A stretch of 64,000 nucleotides of DNA from Thermococcus gammatolerans EJ3. Its GTDB lineage: Archaea; Methanobacteriota_B; Thermococci; Thermococcales; Thermococcaceae. The translations under genes were made by a program, and so were the position numbers. The DNA is taken from positions 310,001-374,000 of the forward strand of contig NC_012804.1 of the NCBI RefSeq assembly GCF_000022365.1, given 5' to 3'. Shown here piece by piece: positions 37,981 to 45,644 of the stretch; the stretch's first letter is position 1, and the number at the start of each line of letters is the position of its first letter. Below the pieces are notes generated by a model. It did no database searches, was not told the DNA's origin, and worked only from the letters and a program-made list of their open reading frames with translations.

Positions 37981-38234
37981 CTATCTTTTTTGTATTACGT
38001 TCCATACCGTGTGTAACTCAGTTGAAGATTTTTCGTTTTCACAGTATTGGCAAACGGCACTTTATGTTATCTTTTTTGCCCAGATTATCCCCATATTTGG
38101 GGAGGTTACCCGCAATTTTGAGGAGATTCTAACTCAGCACGAAAACACTTATAATGTTCTGAGTGTTCATTGTGGTACTGGAATGATGGGATATGATCCC
38201 CGGACCATTAAGATTAGACAAAGGTGATCGAAGA
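37981..38234. other. AT-rich intergenic region before the subtilisin gene
   Basis: The whole gap from 37888 to 38234 has no convincing gene. The open frame at 38009-38227 has no ribosome site and no recognisable fold. CACTTATAATG near 38146-38156 is a weak TATA candidate for the protease gene, giving a leader of about 50 bases. Confidence 0.4.
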
Positions 38235-40244
38235 ATGAAGAGGGTTGTTATGTTGTTTGCCTTGGTGCTCGTTGGCCTCATGATGGGTACCACAGCAGCA
38301 GCACCGGCTCCCGCAGTTAACACTGGGTATTACGGTGACAAGGACTACGGTCTCCTGACTCCGTCGCTCTTCAAGAAGATCCAGCATATGGGGATTAATC
38401 AGGAGATAGAGACGATAATAATGTTCGACAGTCAGGCCGAGAAGGAGAGGGCCGTTAGGGCCCTGAAGAGCCTTGGCGTTGAAATAAAGTACAACTACCA
38501 CATAATCCCGGCATTGGCCGTTAAGATGAAGACCAAGGATCTTCTCCTAATCTCCGGCCTCGCTAGGGGCGGCTTCTTTGGAAGCGTTCACGTTTCGGGA
38601 ATTCAATTCATCCAGGAGGACTACAAGGTTAAGGTCGCCGTCGAAACCGAGGGCCTCGACGAGTCCGCCGCCCAGGTTATGGCCACCAACATGTGGAACC
38701 TCGGCTACGATGGCTCGGGAATAACCATCGCCATCATAGACACCGGTATCGACGCCTCCCACCCCGACCTTCAGGGCAAGGTCATCGGCTGGAAGGACTT
38801 CGTCAACGGAAAGACGAGCCCCTATGACGACCAGGGTCACGGAACCCACGTCGCCAGTATAGCGGCCGGAACCGGTGCCGCAAGCAACGGAAAGTATAAA
38901 GGAATGGCCCCTGGAGCGAAGCTCGTCGGCATCAAGGTTCTCGGTGCCGACGGTTCAGGAAGCATCTCCGACATTATTGAGGGTGTTGACTGGGCCGTCC
39001 AGAACAAGGACAAGTACGGGATAAAGGTCATCAACCTTTCACTCGGCTCAAGCCAGAGCTCCGACGGTACCGACTCCCTCAGCCAGGCCGTTAACAACGC
39101 CTGGGACGCTGGAATAGTCGTCTGTGTCGCCGCTGGAAACAGCGGGCCCGACAAGTACACCGTTGGCTCCCCTGCCGCGGCCAGCAAGGTCATAACCGTC
39201 GGTGCCGTTGACAAGTACGACACGATAACCGACTTCTCCAGCAGGGGCCCGACCGCGGACGGAAGGCTCAAGCCCGAGGTCGTCGCTCCTGGCAACTGGA
39301 TTATCGCCGCGCGCGCCAGCGGAACCAAGCTCACCGACGTCACCATCGGCGACTACTACGTTGCCGCCCCAGGAACTTCGATGGCCACCCCGCACGTCGC
39401 TGGAATCTCTGCCCTCATCCTTCAGGCCCACCCGAGCTGGAGCCCGGATCAGGTTAAGAAGGCCCTCATTGAGACGGCTGACATAGTCAAGCCCGACGAG
39501 ATTGCTGACATCGCCTACGGTGCGGGTAGGGTCAACGCCTACAAGGCTGCCCACTACGATAGCTACGCCAAGCTCACCTTCACCGGCTACGTTGCCGACA
39601 AGGGAACCGAGACTCACGAGTTCACAATCAGCGGTGCCTCATTCGTAACCGCGACCCTCTACTGGGACAACGCCAAGAGCGACATCGACCTCTACCTTTA
39701 CGACCCGAACGGCAACCAGGTGGACTACTCCTACACTGCCTACTACGGCTTCGAAAAGGTCGGCTACTACAACCCGAGCGCTGGAACCTGGACGATAAAG
39801 GTCGTCAGCTACAGCGGTTCGGCCAACTACCAGGTTGACGTCGTCAGTGACGGCTCCCTCGGCCAGCCGGGTAGCGGTGGCGACAATGGAGGTGACAACG
39901 GTGGAACCGAGCCCGCTCCCGAGCCAGAACCCCAGCCGACCGTCGATGAGAAGACCTTCACCGGAAGCGTCAGCTACCACGACTACAACGTCCACCAGAT
40001 GACCGTCAACAGCGGTGCCACCAAGATAACCGGCGACCTCGTTGGCCACAGCTACGACGACCTCGACCTCTACCTCTACGACAACAACCAGAACCTCGTG
40101 GACCGCTCCGAGAACTACGGCTCAAGCGAGCACGTCGAGTACAGCAACCCCGCTCCGGGAACCTGGTACTTTGTCGTCTACGCATACTACACCTACTACT
40201 GGACGGCCAGCTACCAGCTTGACGCGAAGGTCTACTACGGCTGA
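38235..40244 (+). CDS. Secreted subtilisin-like serine protease (Tk-SP-like)
   Basis: This 669-residue preproenzyme's ATG follows AGGTGATC by 6 bases. It has a signal peptide (1-22), then a propeptide to about residue 135. The catalytic domain has Asp169 (AIIDTGID), His202 (GHGTHVAS) and Ser382 ([11 protein letters not shown]), with oxyanion Asn in AAGNSGP. A beta-jelly-roll with Ca-type repeats ([11 protein letters not shown]), a Gly/Pro/Glu linker and a second similar domain ([11 protein letters not shown]) complete it. The layout agrees with the Tk-SP protease of T. kodakarensis, which has the same triad after signal removal. It is extracellular and degrades peptides. Confidence 0.94.
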   Translation: MKRVVMLFALVLVGLMMGTTAAAPAPAVNTGYYGDKDYGLLTPSLFKKIQHMGINQEIETIIMFDSQAEKERAVRALKSLGVEIKYNYHIIPALAVKMKTKDLLLISGLARGGFFGSVHVSGIQFIQEDYKVKVAVETEGLDESAAQVMATNMWNLGYDGSGITIAIIDTGIDASHPDLQGKVIGWKDFVNGKTSPYDDQGHGTHVASIAAGTGAASNGKYKGMAPGAKLVGIKVLGADGSGSISDIIEGVDWAVQNKDKYGIKVINLSLGSSQSSDGTDSLSQAVNNAWDAGIVVCVAAGNSGPDKYTVGSPAAASKVITVGAVDKYDTITDFSSRGPTADGRLKPEVVAPGNWIIAARASGTKLTDVTIGDYYVAAPGTSMATPHVAGISALILQAHPSWSPDQVKKALIETADIVKPDEIADIAYGAGRVNAYKAAHYDSYAKLTFTGYVADKGTETHEFTISGASFVTATLYWDNAKSDIDLYLYDPNGNQVDYSYTAYYGFEKVGYYNPSAGTWTIKVVSYSGSANYQVDVVSDGSLGQPGSGGDNGGDNGGTEPAPEPEPQPTVDEKTFTGSVSYHDYNVHQMTVNSGATKITGDLVGHSYDDLDLYLYDNNQNLVDRSENYGSSEHVEYSNPAPGTWYFVVYAYYTYYWTASYQLDAKVYYG

Positions 40245-40248
40245 CAAA

Positions 40249-40257
40249 CTTTTTATT
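40249..40257 (+). promoter_or_regulatory. TATA box of the toroid protein gene
   Basis: ACTTTTTATTCC begins just after the protease stop and lies about 35 bases before the ATG at 40289. The following gene therefore has its own promoter. Confidence 0.55.
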
Positions 40258-40288
40258 CCCTTTTCCTCTTCTTCCTGAGGTGATCGTG

Positions 40289-42025
40289 ATGAAATACAAG
40301 GTTTTAGCGGTCACTCTGACCTTTCTGTTCCTCCTTTCGTTACCCCTGACTTCTGCATCCACAGTGGAAAAACCCTACGTTTACGTTCCAACGGTTCCAG
40401 AAACCTCGCTGGCGGTCATCGCGTTATACCGGGCCGGCGATTATGCTCCAGTGCTCGAGGGTTGCGAATGGTTGATGGCGATAAAGACGCCCTTTGATTC
40501 GTGGGGTAGAGTTTACGGAGCGGAACACGAGGCGAAGTTCACGGGCTTGGCTTTAATGGCCCTGATACGGGGTGAAAGCATCGCCCGGGGGAGGTATACA
40601 GAAACCATAAACGGCGCGGCCTACTGGCTCATGTTCAAACAGAAGCCCGACGGCTCGTGGGAGGATTACCTCGGTACTGCCATAGCGGTCGCCGCCCTCG
40701 AAGAGTTCATCAACAGTAAATACGTCGATCCAAACATGCCCCGGTTGAGGGATCAGGCAAAAAAGGCCGTTGAGAGGGGTAGGGCTTGGCTGTCCCTCCA
40801 CAGGCCGAAAACCGACGCCGAATTCGCCTTTGGTGCGATTGCGCTCAGGAATCGCGATCTGGCCGAGGAGATGAACGAGACCGCCTTCAAGTACTTTGCA
40901 CTCTCCTACCTTGGATCCCATCCCGAGGTGCCCTCCAACTATTCACCGAAGGGCCCCCTTGAAACCGCGCTGCTGCTCTACGCAACGGGGGACGAGAGAT
41001 ACCTGAAAGAACTCCTGAGTATGGAGCACTTCGGCTTCTGGGGAACCCTCCGCTACAATCCGGTTGAGCTCCTCGAGGCCTCTTACGTCAGCGGGTTCAG
41101 TGAGATGAGGGAGATCGCCTGCCCCTATCTGGAGCAGATTCGGCCCCAACTGAGGTTTGAGTGGGAGAGGGTTGTCTACGCCAAGTACTTTCTCTCCTGC
41201 GGTATGGATGTTGAGCTCCCCAATGAGAGTGCTTACTCCTCACTAAAACCCTGGCAGATAGCGGAGATAGCGAGGATAAAGGCAATCCTGGGGAAACCGT
41301 ATACCCGGGAAGTCGATTACCTACTGAACCACAGAAACGGCACTGGATGGGGGGACTTCTACAACACCGAGTACGTGGTTTGGGTGCTCCACGATCTGAA
41401 CGTTACCCTCGACTACTCTCCAATACTGGATTCTCTGGAAATGGAACTTACGAACACATCTCCCACTTACTACTACGCCTACGCACTCATTGTCTTCAAG
41501 GAATTCGGACGCGAGAATGCCCTCAACAGAACCCTTGAGATACTCGCGGAACGTGAGAGCCCTGAAGGTGGCTGGGGGTACGCCCCGGGAGCTCCCGCGG
41601 GAATAAAGTCGACCTCAACAGTTCTGTGGGGGCTCGAGGAGGCAGGCCTCTTCAACACCTATCTTCATAGGAAGGGATGGAACTTCCTCAAGCGGGCCCT
41701 CTACGTCAAGATCCCCGTGCCTGAGAGGAGTAACGGGGCTTTGAGTGTAGAGAACGCGACCCTGCTTAAGATCAGAAACGGTGAATACGCTGGAAACGCG
41801 AGCTCCACTGTGGAGATGGACTCGCTCGATGGGGTCGTTTACATCTACACGTCGAAGAACCCCCTCGCTGTAGGGGCCATTCCCGTGAGTGGTTTCAAGG
41901 CGGAGAGTCCTTGGCGGAGTGAAAAGAGGCAGTACCTGATCCTGGTAGCAATTGTGGCTGCCTTGGGTCTTTCATTTTATGGGATCGTACTCTTTGAGAG
42001 GGGGAGAAGAGAGGGAAGGCAATGA
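40289..42025 (+). CDS. Secreted alpha/alpha-toroid (prenyltransferase-like) protein with membrane anchor
   Basis: This is a 578-residue protein. The ATG at 40289 follows GAGGTGATCGTG. A signal peptide (KYKVLAVTLTFLFLLSLPLTSAS) leads into helical repeats with GSW/GW signatures (QKPDGSWEDYLGTAIAVAAL, RNGTGWGDFYNTEYVVWVLHDL, ESPEGGWGYAPGAPAGIKSTSTVLWGL), as in squalene-cyclase and prenyltransferase toroids. A final helix (YLILVAIVAALGLSFYGIVL) and basic tail anchor it. It has no CGP-CTERM. As a surface protein it may bind peptides or glycans. The function is unknown. Its end overlaps the convergent gene by 54 bases. Confidence 0.82.
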   Translation: MKYKVLAVTLTFLFLLSLPLTSASTVEKPYVYVPTVPETSLAVIALYRAGDYAPVLEGCEWLMAIKTPFDSWGRVYGAEHEAKFTGLALMALIRGESIARGRYTETINGAAYWLMFKQKPDGSWEDYLGTAIAVAALEEFINSKYVDPNMPRLRDQAKKAVERGRAWLSLHRPKTDAEFAFGAIALRNRDLAEEMNETAFKYFALSYLGSHPEVPSNYSPKGPLETALLLYATGDERYLKELLSMEHFGFWGTLRYNPVELLEASYVSGFSEMREIACPYLEQIRPQLRFEWERVVYAKYFLSCGMDVELPNESAYSSLKPWQIAEIARIKAILGKPYTREVDYLLNHRNGTGWGDFYNTEYVVWVLHDLNVTLDYSPILDSLEMELTNTSPTYYYAYALIVFKEFGRENALNRTLEILAERESPEGGWGYAPGAPAGIKSTSTVLWGLEEAGLFNTYLHRKGWNFLKRALYVKIPVPERSNGALSVENATLLKIRNGEYAGNASSTVEMDSLDGVVYIYTSKNPLAVGAIPVSGFKAESPWRSEKRQYLILVAIVAALGLSFYGIVLFERGRREGRQ

Positions 42026-42691
42026 TTTCCCCTTCAATTTTTTGATCCAGCGCTTTATAAAAGACTCCAGAAAAGCTTCCTCAAACTCTAATTTTCTCCC
42101 ATCGATGTACGCCCGGTATATTTTCACGGCATCGCCCTCTCCAAGTTCTTGTAGCGTGTGCAGTACGTCTCCTTTCAAAAGAGTGGAGCCGTTCAGAAAG
42201 GCCACCAACCTCGCAGCCTCCCCCGCAAGGATGTGGAGCATCTTTCTGTTCCCCTTAAAGCGCTTCAGGTTCTTGAGAGTATCCTCTAGTCTTCGGGAGA
42301 TGATTTCTTCCAGAGGGTATTCAGGCAACAGGTCAATCACGTCCTCCCCGAGCAGGACTATGTGATGTTCTCTGAAATCCCTTTGATAAACCGTCAGGAA
42401 CTTGTAAGGATAGCCAGAGTTAAGGGGGTCTCTAAGGTTCGAGAGCCATTCCCAAGCGATGTCAACTTCCACTGGATTGAGGTATGAGGAGCACTCCTTG
42501 AGAACTGGTGTTATTTTTTCCAGGACTAATTCGGGATCGGTCTCATCTTCGAGAACTGCGAAGAAGTCAACGTCGCTTGTTCTGGGGAGGAAATCCCCCC
42601 TAACTAAGGAGCCGTACAGAATGAGGGAATGGAGGCCGGTGACCCGGCCTATCCTCTTTCGAATGCACTCCGCGAGGGGTTTAACTCTCAT
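41972..42691 (-). CDS. Nucleotidyltransferase-domain protein
   Basis: This 239-residue protein has N-terminal SLILYGSLVRGDFLPRTSDVDFFAVL. This is the G-S-x(n)-D-x-D signature of Pol-beta/MNT nucleotidyltransferases. The C-terminal half is helical and HEPN-like in look. The 3' 54 bases overlap the opposite-strand toroid gene. Its start overlaps the bpsA stop by 4 bases, so it is probably made together with BpsA. The substrate is unknown. Confidence 0.83.
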   Translation of the reverse strand: MRVKPLAECIRKRIGRVTGLHSLILYGSLVRGDFLPRTSDVDFFAVLEDETDPELVLEKITPVLKECSSYLNPVEVDIAWEWLSNLRDPLNSGYPYKFLTVYQRDFREHHIVLLGEDVIDLLPEYPLEEIISRRLEDTLKNLKRFKGNRKMLHILAGEAARLVAFLNGSTLLKGDVLHTLQELGEGDAVKIYRAYIDGRKLEFEEAFLESFIKRWIKKLKGKSLPSLSSPPLKEYDPIK

Positions 42692-43749
42692 GTTGTCGAG
42701 GCTTCCTCGTCGTTATAAAGTTCGTCTCCAACGGTTATTTCGTCCTCAAAGCCCTTCGAGCCTTCGAGTGTCTGAATCCTGAACATGTAGCTCTTGTACC
42801 AGTTGTAGGAGGGCTTAACCTTCACGGGCAGGAGCCTCCACGCCCTCGTTTCCTCCACGTAGCCCCAGTTGACGTACTCGTTGAAGTTCCTGATGATGTC
42901 GGTTATAACGACGCCGAACTCGTTGAGGAGCAGCCTCTGAATCTCGCGCCATTTGTCGAGGGAGCTCTCCCTTCTCGTTATACCGAAGTAGCCGGCGCAA
43001 CCCGGGCCTTTGAGCGTGGCTATTCCCCTGCCGACGAAAGCCCTTATGGCCTCTACTGTCTCGGGCGGGTCGGTTATGAAGGTGTCGAACTTGTGGAGCG
43101 CGTAGTCCGGCAGGGGCTTTCTGAGGTCAAAGGTAAATATCTCGATGCTCTCATAACCGATTTCATCGGCAACCTTCTCGATGAACCTTATCAGCCTCTC
43201 GTCGATGTCGAGGACCGCTATCCTCTTGGGCAGACCGCTGAGCATAAGGGCCACGCTGGTCAGATCGTCGTCGCCCAAAACGAAGACCTCCTTGTTCTCG
43301 AGGTCACCCCTCGTGTGCATCAGGGCTATCCTGGCCACCGTTGTCTCGGGGGTGACGTAGGCCTGATCAAACTGGTGAACCGGCTCGGGCCTGTCCTTGA
43401 CCATTTCCTTGAACTCTGCTAAAAGGTCCCCGAATGCGTCCAGCTCAACAGTCCTGCCGGCGCAGTGAGAGCAGGTGTAGTCCGCCCTTGCCCCTATCCC
43501 GTACTTCTCCACCAGTCGCTTCCCGCTCTCGGTGAGGATGACTTCACCGTCCTTAAACGTCACGTAACCGAGCTCGTGAAGGGTAGTGACGACCGCAACG
43601 ACAAGCGGAAGTGGTTCTTCGCTGAGATCAACAACCCTCCAGACGTCACCGCTCGCCTGAATCGCCGACAGAACGTTCTCTATCGTCCTCTCGTAGACAG
43701 GGATGCTCGTCTTCTTCTTAACCCTCTCAACTATCTCCTTCATTTCCAA
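42688..43749 (-). CDS. bpsA: N4-bis(aminopropyl)spermidine synthase
   Basis: This 353-residue enzyme makes the quaternary branched polyamine that Thermococcus needs for growth at high temperature. An N-terminal winged-helix-like part and CSHC (about residue 93) precede the aminopropyltransferase core. The core has FVLGDDDLTSVALMLSG, AVLDIDERLIRFIEK and FITDPPETVEAIRAF. The acidic C-terminal tail is typical. A TATA-like CCTTAAAAGAGG lies about 50 bases upstream. The gene is first of a two-gene unit. Confidence 0.93.
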   Translation of the reverse strand: MEMKEIVERVKKKTSIPVYERTIENVLSAIQASGDVWRVVDLSEEPLPLVVAVVTTLHELGYVTFKDGEVILTESGKRLVEKYGIGARADYTCSHCAGRTVELDAFGDLLAEFKEMVKDRPEPVHQFDQAYVTPETTVARIALMHTRGDLENKEVFVLGDDDLTSVALMLSGLPKRIAVLDIDERLIRFIEKVADEIGYESIEIFTFDLRKPLPDYALHKFDTFITDPPETVEAIRAFVGRGIATLKGPGCAGYFGITRRESSLDKWREIQRLLLNEFGVVITDIIRNFNEYVNWGYVEETRAWRLLPVKVKPSYNWYKSYMFRIQTLEGSKGFEDEITVGDELYNDEEASTT

Positions 43750-43793
43750 TCCCTCCAGAAGGATTTTTGGTTCGTGAACGGGGTTGGTAAGGG

Positions 43794-43827
43794 CCTCTTT
43801 TAAGGTTTTCCCGAGGGCTTTTAAAGG
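43794..43827. promoter_or_regulatory. Divergent TATA boxes for bpsA and the PP-loop gene
   Basis: CCTCTTTTAAGG (43794-43805, minus-strand use) and GCTTTTAAAGG (43817-43827, plus-strand use) lie back to back. The second is about 26 bases before the ATG at 43848, giving a leaderless transcript. Confidence 0.55.
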
Positions 43828-43847
43828 GAACCTCCCAACGTTCCCCC

Positions 43848-44585
43848 ATGATCGTTCCCGCTGGAGATCCCGTCAAGCGCTACCGCCTCCGCTACAACCT
43901 CGATGCACTGGAGAGGGTGAGGGAAGCAATAGGTGAGAGCGCCTATTCCAGGCTGAGGGGGCTCCTCCTCTTCCGCCTCGAAGGGAGTGACTTTGAAAAA
44001 ACCCCAACGGGCGTTAGAGTGGCCCTAGCCTTTTCAGCCGGCTCGGACAGCACGGCAACGCTGAAAATCCTCCGCTGGGCGGGCTTTGAGGTCGTTCCAA
44101 TAACTGCAAAGCTTCCCCAGATGGACGAGAGAACACTCCAAAAGGTCCGCTCCGAGAACTCGATCTTCGTAGTAGTACCACGTTACGAGGAGACAATGAG
44201 GGAACTCATCGAAAAGGGAGCACCAATCTGCGGTCGCTGTCATTCAATGGTCATGGAAGCCGTTGAGAGAAAGGCGAGGGAGCTTGGCGTGAGAATTCTC
44301 GCGACGGGGGATATGCTTAGCTCGGGCCTGGTTTCGATTTACGAGAAGGACGGCCTGGTTATCCTCAACTTTCCGGCATTCCTCGCCCTCGACAAGGGCG
44401 AGATTATCGAGGTAATCGGCGGGGAGTATAAGTTAAGCTTTGGCTGTCCTCTCCTGTGGGAGCTCTTTAAGCGGGCACCTTCGACCAAGCGTTTGGCCCT
44501 CCAGAGGGTTCTGAGGGAGACGCGGGCGAGGGCCTTAAGCTCTGAAATGGCCGTTGAGCTGATGAGGGACGTTCTCCTCCGTTAG
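43848..44585 (+). CDS. PP-loop superfamily ATPase
   Basis: This 245-residue protein has the PP-loop as ALAFSAGSDSTATLKIL near residue 62. ICGRCHSMVMEAVERKARELGVRILATGDML follows, with a CxxC pair and the second ATP-contact region. A later FGCPLLWELFKR adds another Cys. The layout resembles tRNA-thiolation or QueC-like adenylating enzymes, but the exact substrate is not clear. It is leaderless by promoter spacing. Confidence 0.8.
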   Translation: MIVPAGDPVKRYRLRYNLDALERVREAIGESAYSRLRGLLLFRLEGSDFEKTPTGVRVALAFSAGSDSTATLKILRWAGFEVVPITAKLPQMDERTLQKVRSENSIFVVVPRYEETMRELIEKGAPICGRCHSMVMEAVERKARELGVRILATGDMLSSGLVSIYEKDGLVILNFPAFLALDKGEIIEVIGGEYKLSFGCPLLWELFKRAPSTKRLALQRVLRETRARALSSEMAVELMRDVLLR

Positions 44586-44606
44586 TTCCCAACTTTGGCC
44601 CAAAAG

Positions 44607-44615
44607 GTTTAAATG
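44607..44615 (+). promoter_or_regulatory. TATA box of the MIP18-family gene
   Basis: AGGTTTAAATG lies about 35 bases before the ATG at 44646, with GGTGGTG as ribosome site. Confidence 0.55.
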
Positions 44616-44645
44616 TGTAGTTCTTAAGTTGGAGCGGTGGTGATT

Positions 44646-45176
44646 ATGGTCACGAAGGAAGAGGTTGAAAAGGTCGTCAAATCGGTCGTTGACGAGAAGT
44701 TCATCCGCTCAATAGAGGTGGATGAAAAGGGGAACGTCACGGTCACACTCGCCCGGGACACGCCCGACATAGACAACGTCCTCATAAAGCTCCACTCCGA
44801 GCTCGGAAAACTCGAAGGAATCGGGCTGATAACCATCAACCGTGAGAGGGAAGTGAAGGAAGCTGGAAACGTCAAGATAACCGAGGAGATGATACTTGAG
44901 AAGCTCAAGGAGGTCATCGATCCCGAGATTGGAATAGACGTCGTCAACCTCGGCCTCATCTACGAGGTGAAGGTCAACCCCGACAACACCGTTTATGTCA
45001 AGATGACGATGACAACTCCGGGCTGTCCGCTCACTATGTGGATTCTCAGGGCCGTTGAGGACAAAATCCTCGAGATTCCGGGCGTTAAAGATGCCGAGAT
45101 TGAACTCACCTTTGACCCTCCCTGGACGCCCGACAGGATAAGCCCGGAGTACAAGAAGAAACTTGGGCTGTATTGA
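44646..45176 (+). CDS. MIP18/DUF59 family iron-sulfur assembly protein
   Basis: This 176-residue protein's C-terminal half is the DUF59 domain: LKEVIDPEIGIDVVNLGLIYEV with the DPE motif, then MTMTTPGCPLTMWILRAVEDKI with the conserved Cys, and the family end FDPPWTPDRIS. An N-terminal domain of about 75 residues of beta/alpha type precedes it. It probably helps assemble or transfer Fe-S clusters, which fits the neighbouring ferredoxin gene. Confidence 0.86.
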   Translation: MVTKEEVEKVVKSVVDEKFIRSIEVDEKGNVTVTLARDTPDIDNVLIKLHSELGKLEGIGLITINREREVKEAGNVKITEEMILEKLKEVIDPEIGIDVVNLGLIYEVKVNPDNTVYVKMTMTTPGCPLTMWILRAVEDKILEIPGVKDAEIELTFDPPWTPDRISPEYKKKLGLY

Positions 45177-45232
45177 CCAGTTTCGTCTTTTTCTGTTCAT
45201 TTTAGTCCTTCTTCGGGCGTTGAAAGTTAATT

Positions 45233-45271
45233 TGTTTCAAACCGTCGGTTTTTGGAACGAAAAGTTTATAT
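45233..45271 (+). promoter_or_regulatory. Ferredoxin promoter with palindromes
   Basis: A TATA box AGTTTATATTC (45263-45273) lies about 40 bases before the start. Immediately upstream are GTTTCAAAC (45234-45242) and the perfect palindrome AAACCG-T-CGGTTT (45239-45251), partly overlapping. The GTTT/AAAC half-sites recall SurR-type sites, but the spacing differs. Confidence 0.45.
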
Positions 45272-45298
45272 TCGTCAAGACGCACTTATCGGCGGTGA

Positions 45299-45496
<198 letters not shown>

Positions 45497-45555
45497 GGGC
45501 CTTTTCTTTTTGATTCCTAGTATTTTTAAATGACGAGCCCTGATGGAGTGTTCAA

Positions 45556-45627
45556 GTGAAGAGTAGCAGTAGCGGGCTCAGAATACTAAAGCCCTTCCTG
45601 ATGAAGCAGGGTATTAGTAAGTATTAA
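45556..45627 (+). other. Possible 5' remnant of a truncated gene
   Basis: A GTG-started frame of 23 codons (KSSSSGLRILKPFLMKQG...) has GGAGTG before it and a TATA-like TATTTTTAAATG about 35 bases upstream. It stops just before the AT-rich island. It may be the promoter and N-terminus of a gene cut off by insertion, or chance. Confidence 0.3.
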
Positions 45628-45644
45628 AAATCAAGATAGAGTCA

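Noticed and set aside
38009-38227. 72-codon frame before the subtilisin gene
   Set aside because: It has no ribosome site, atypical composition and no recognisable fold. The area behaves as intergenic AT-rich DNA.
45530-45620. Possible C/D or tRNA-like RNA left of the AT-rich island
   Set aside because: CTGATGG and CCTGATGA occur about 65 bases apart with no properly spaced D boxes. A truncated gene start is a simpler reading.
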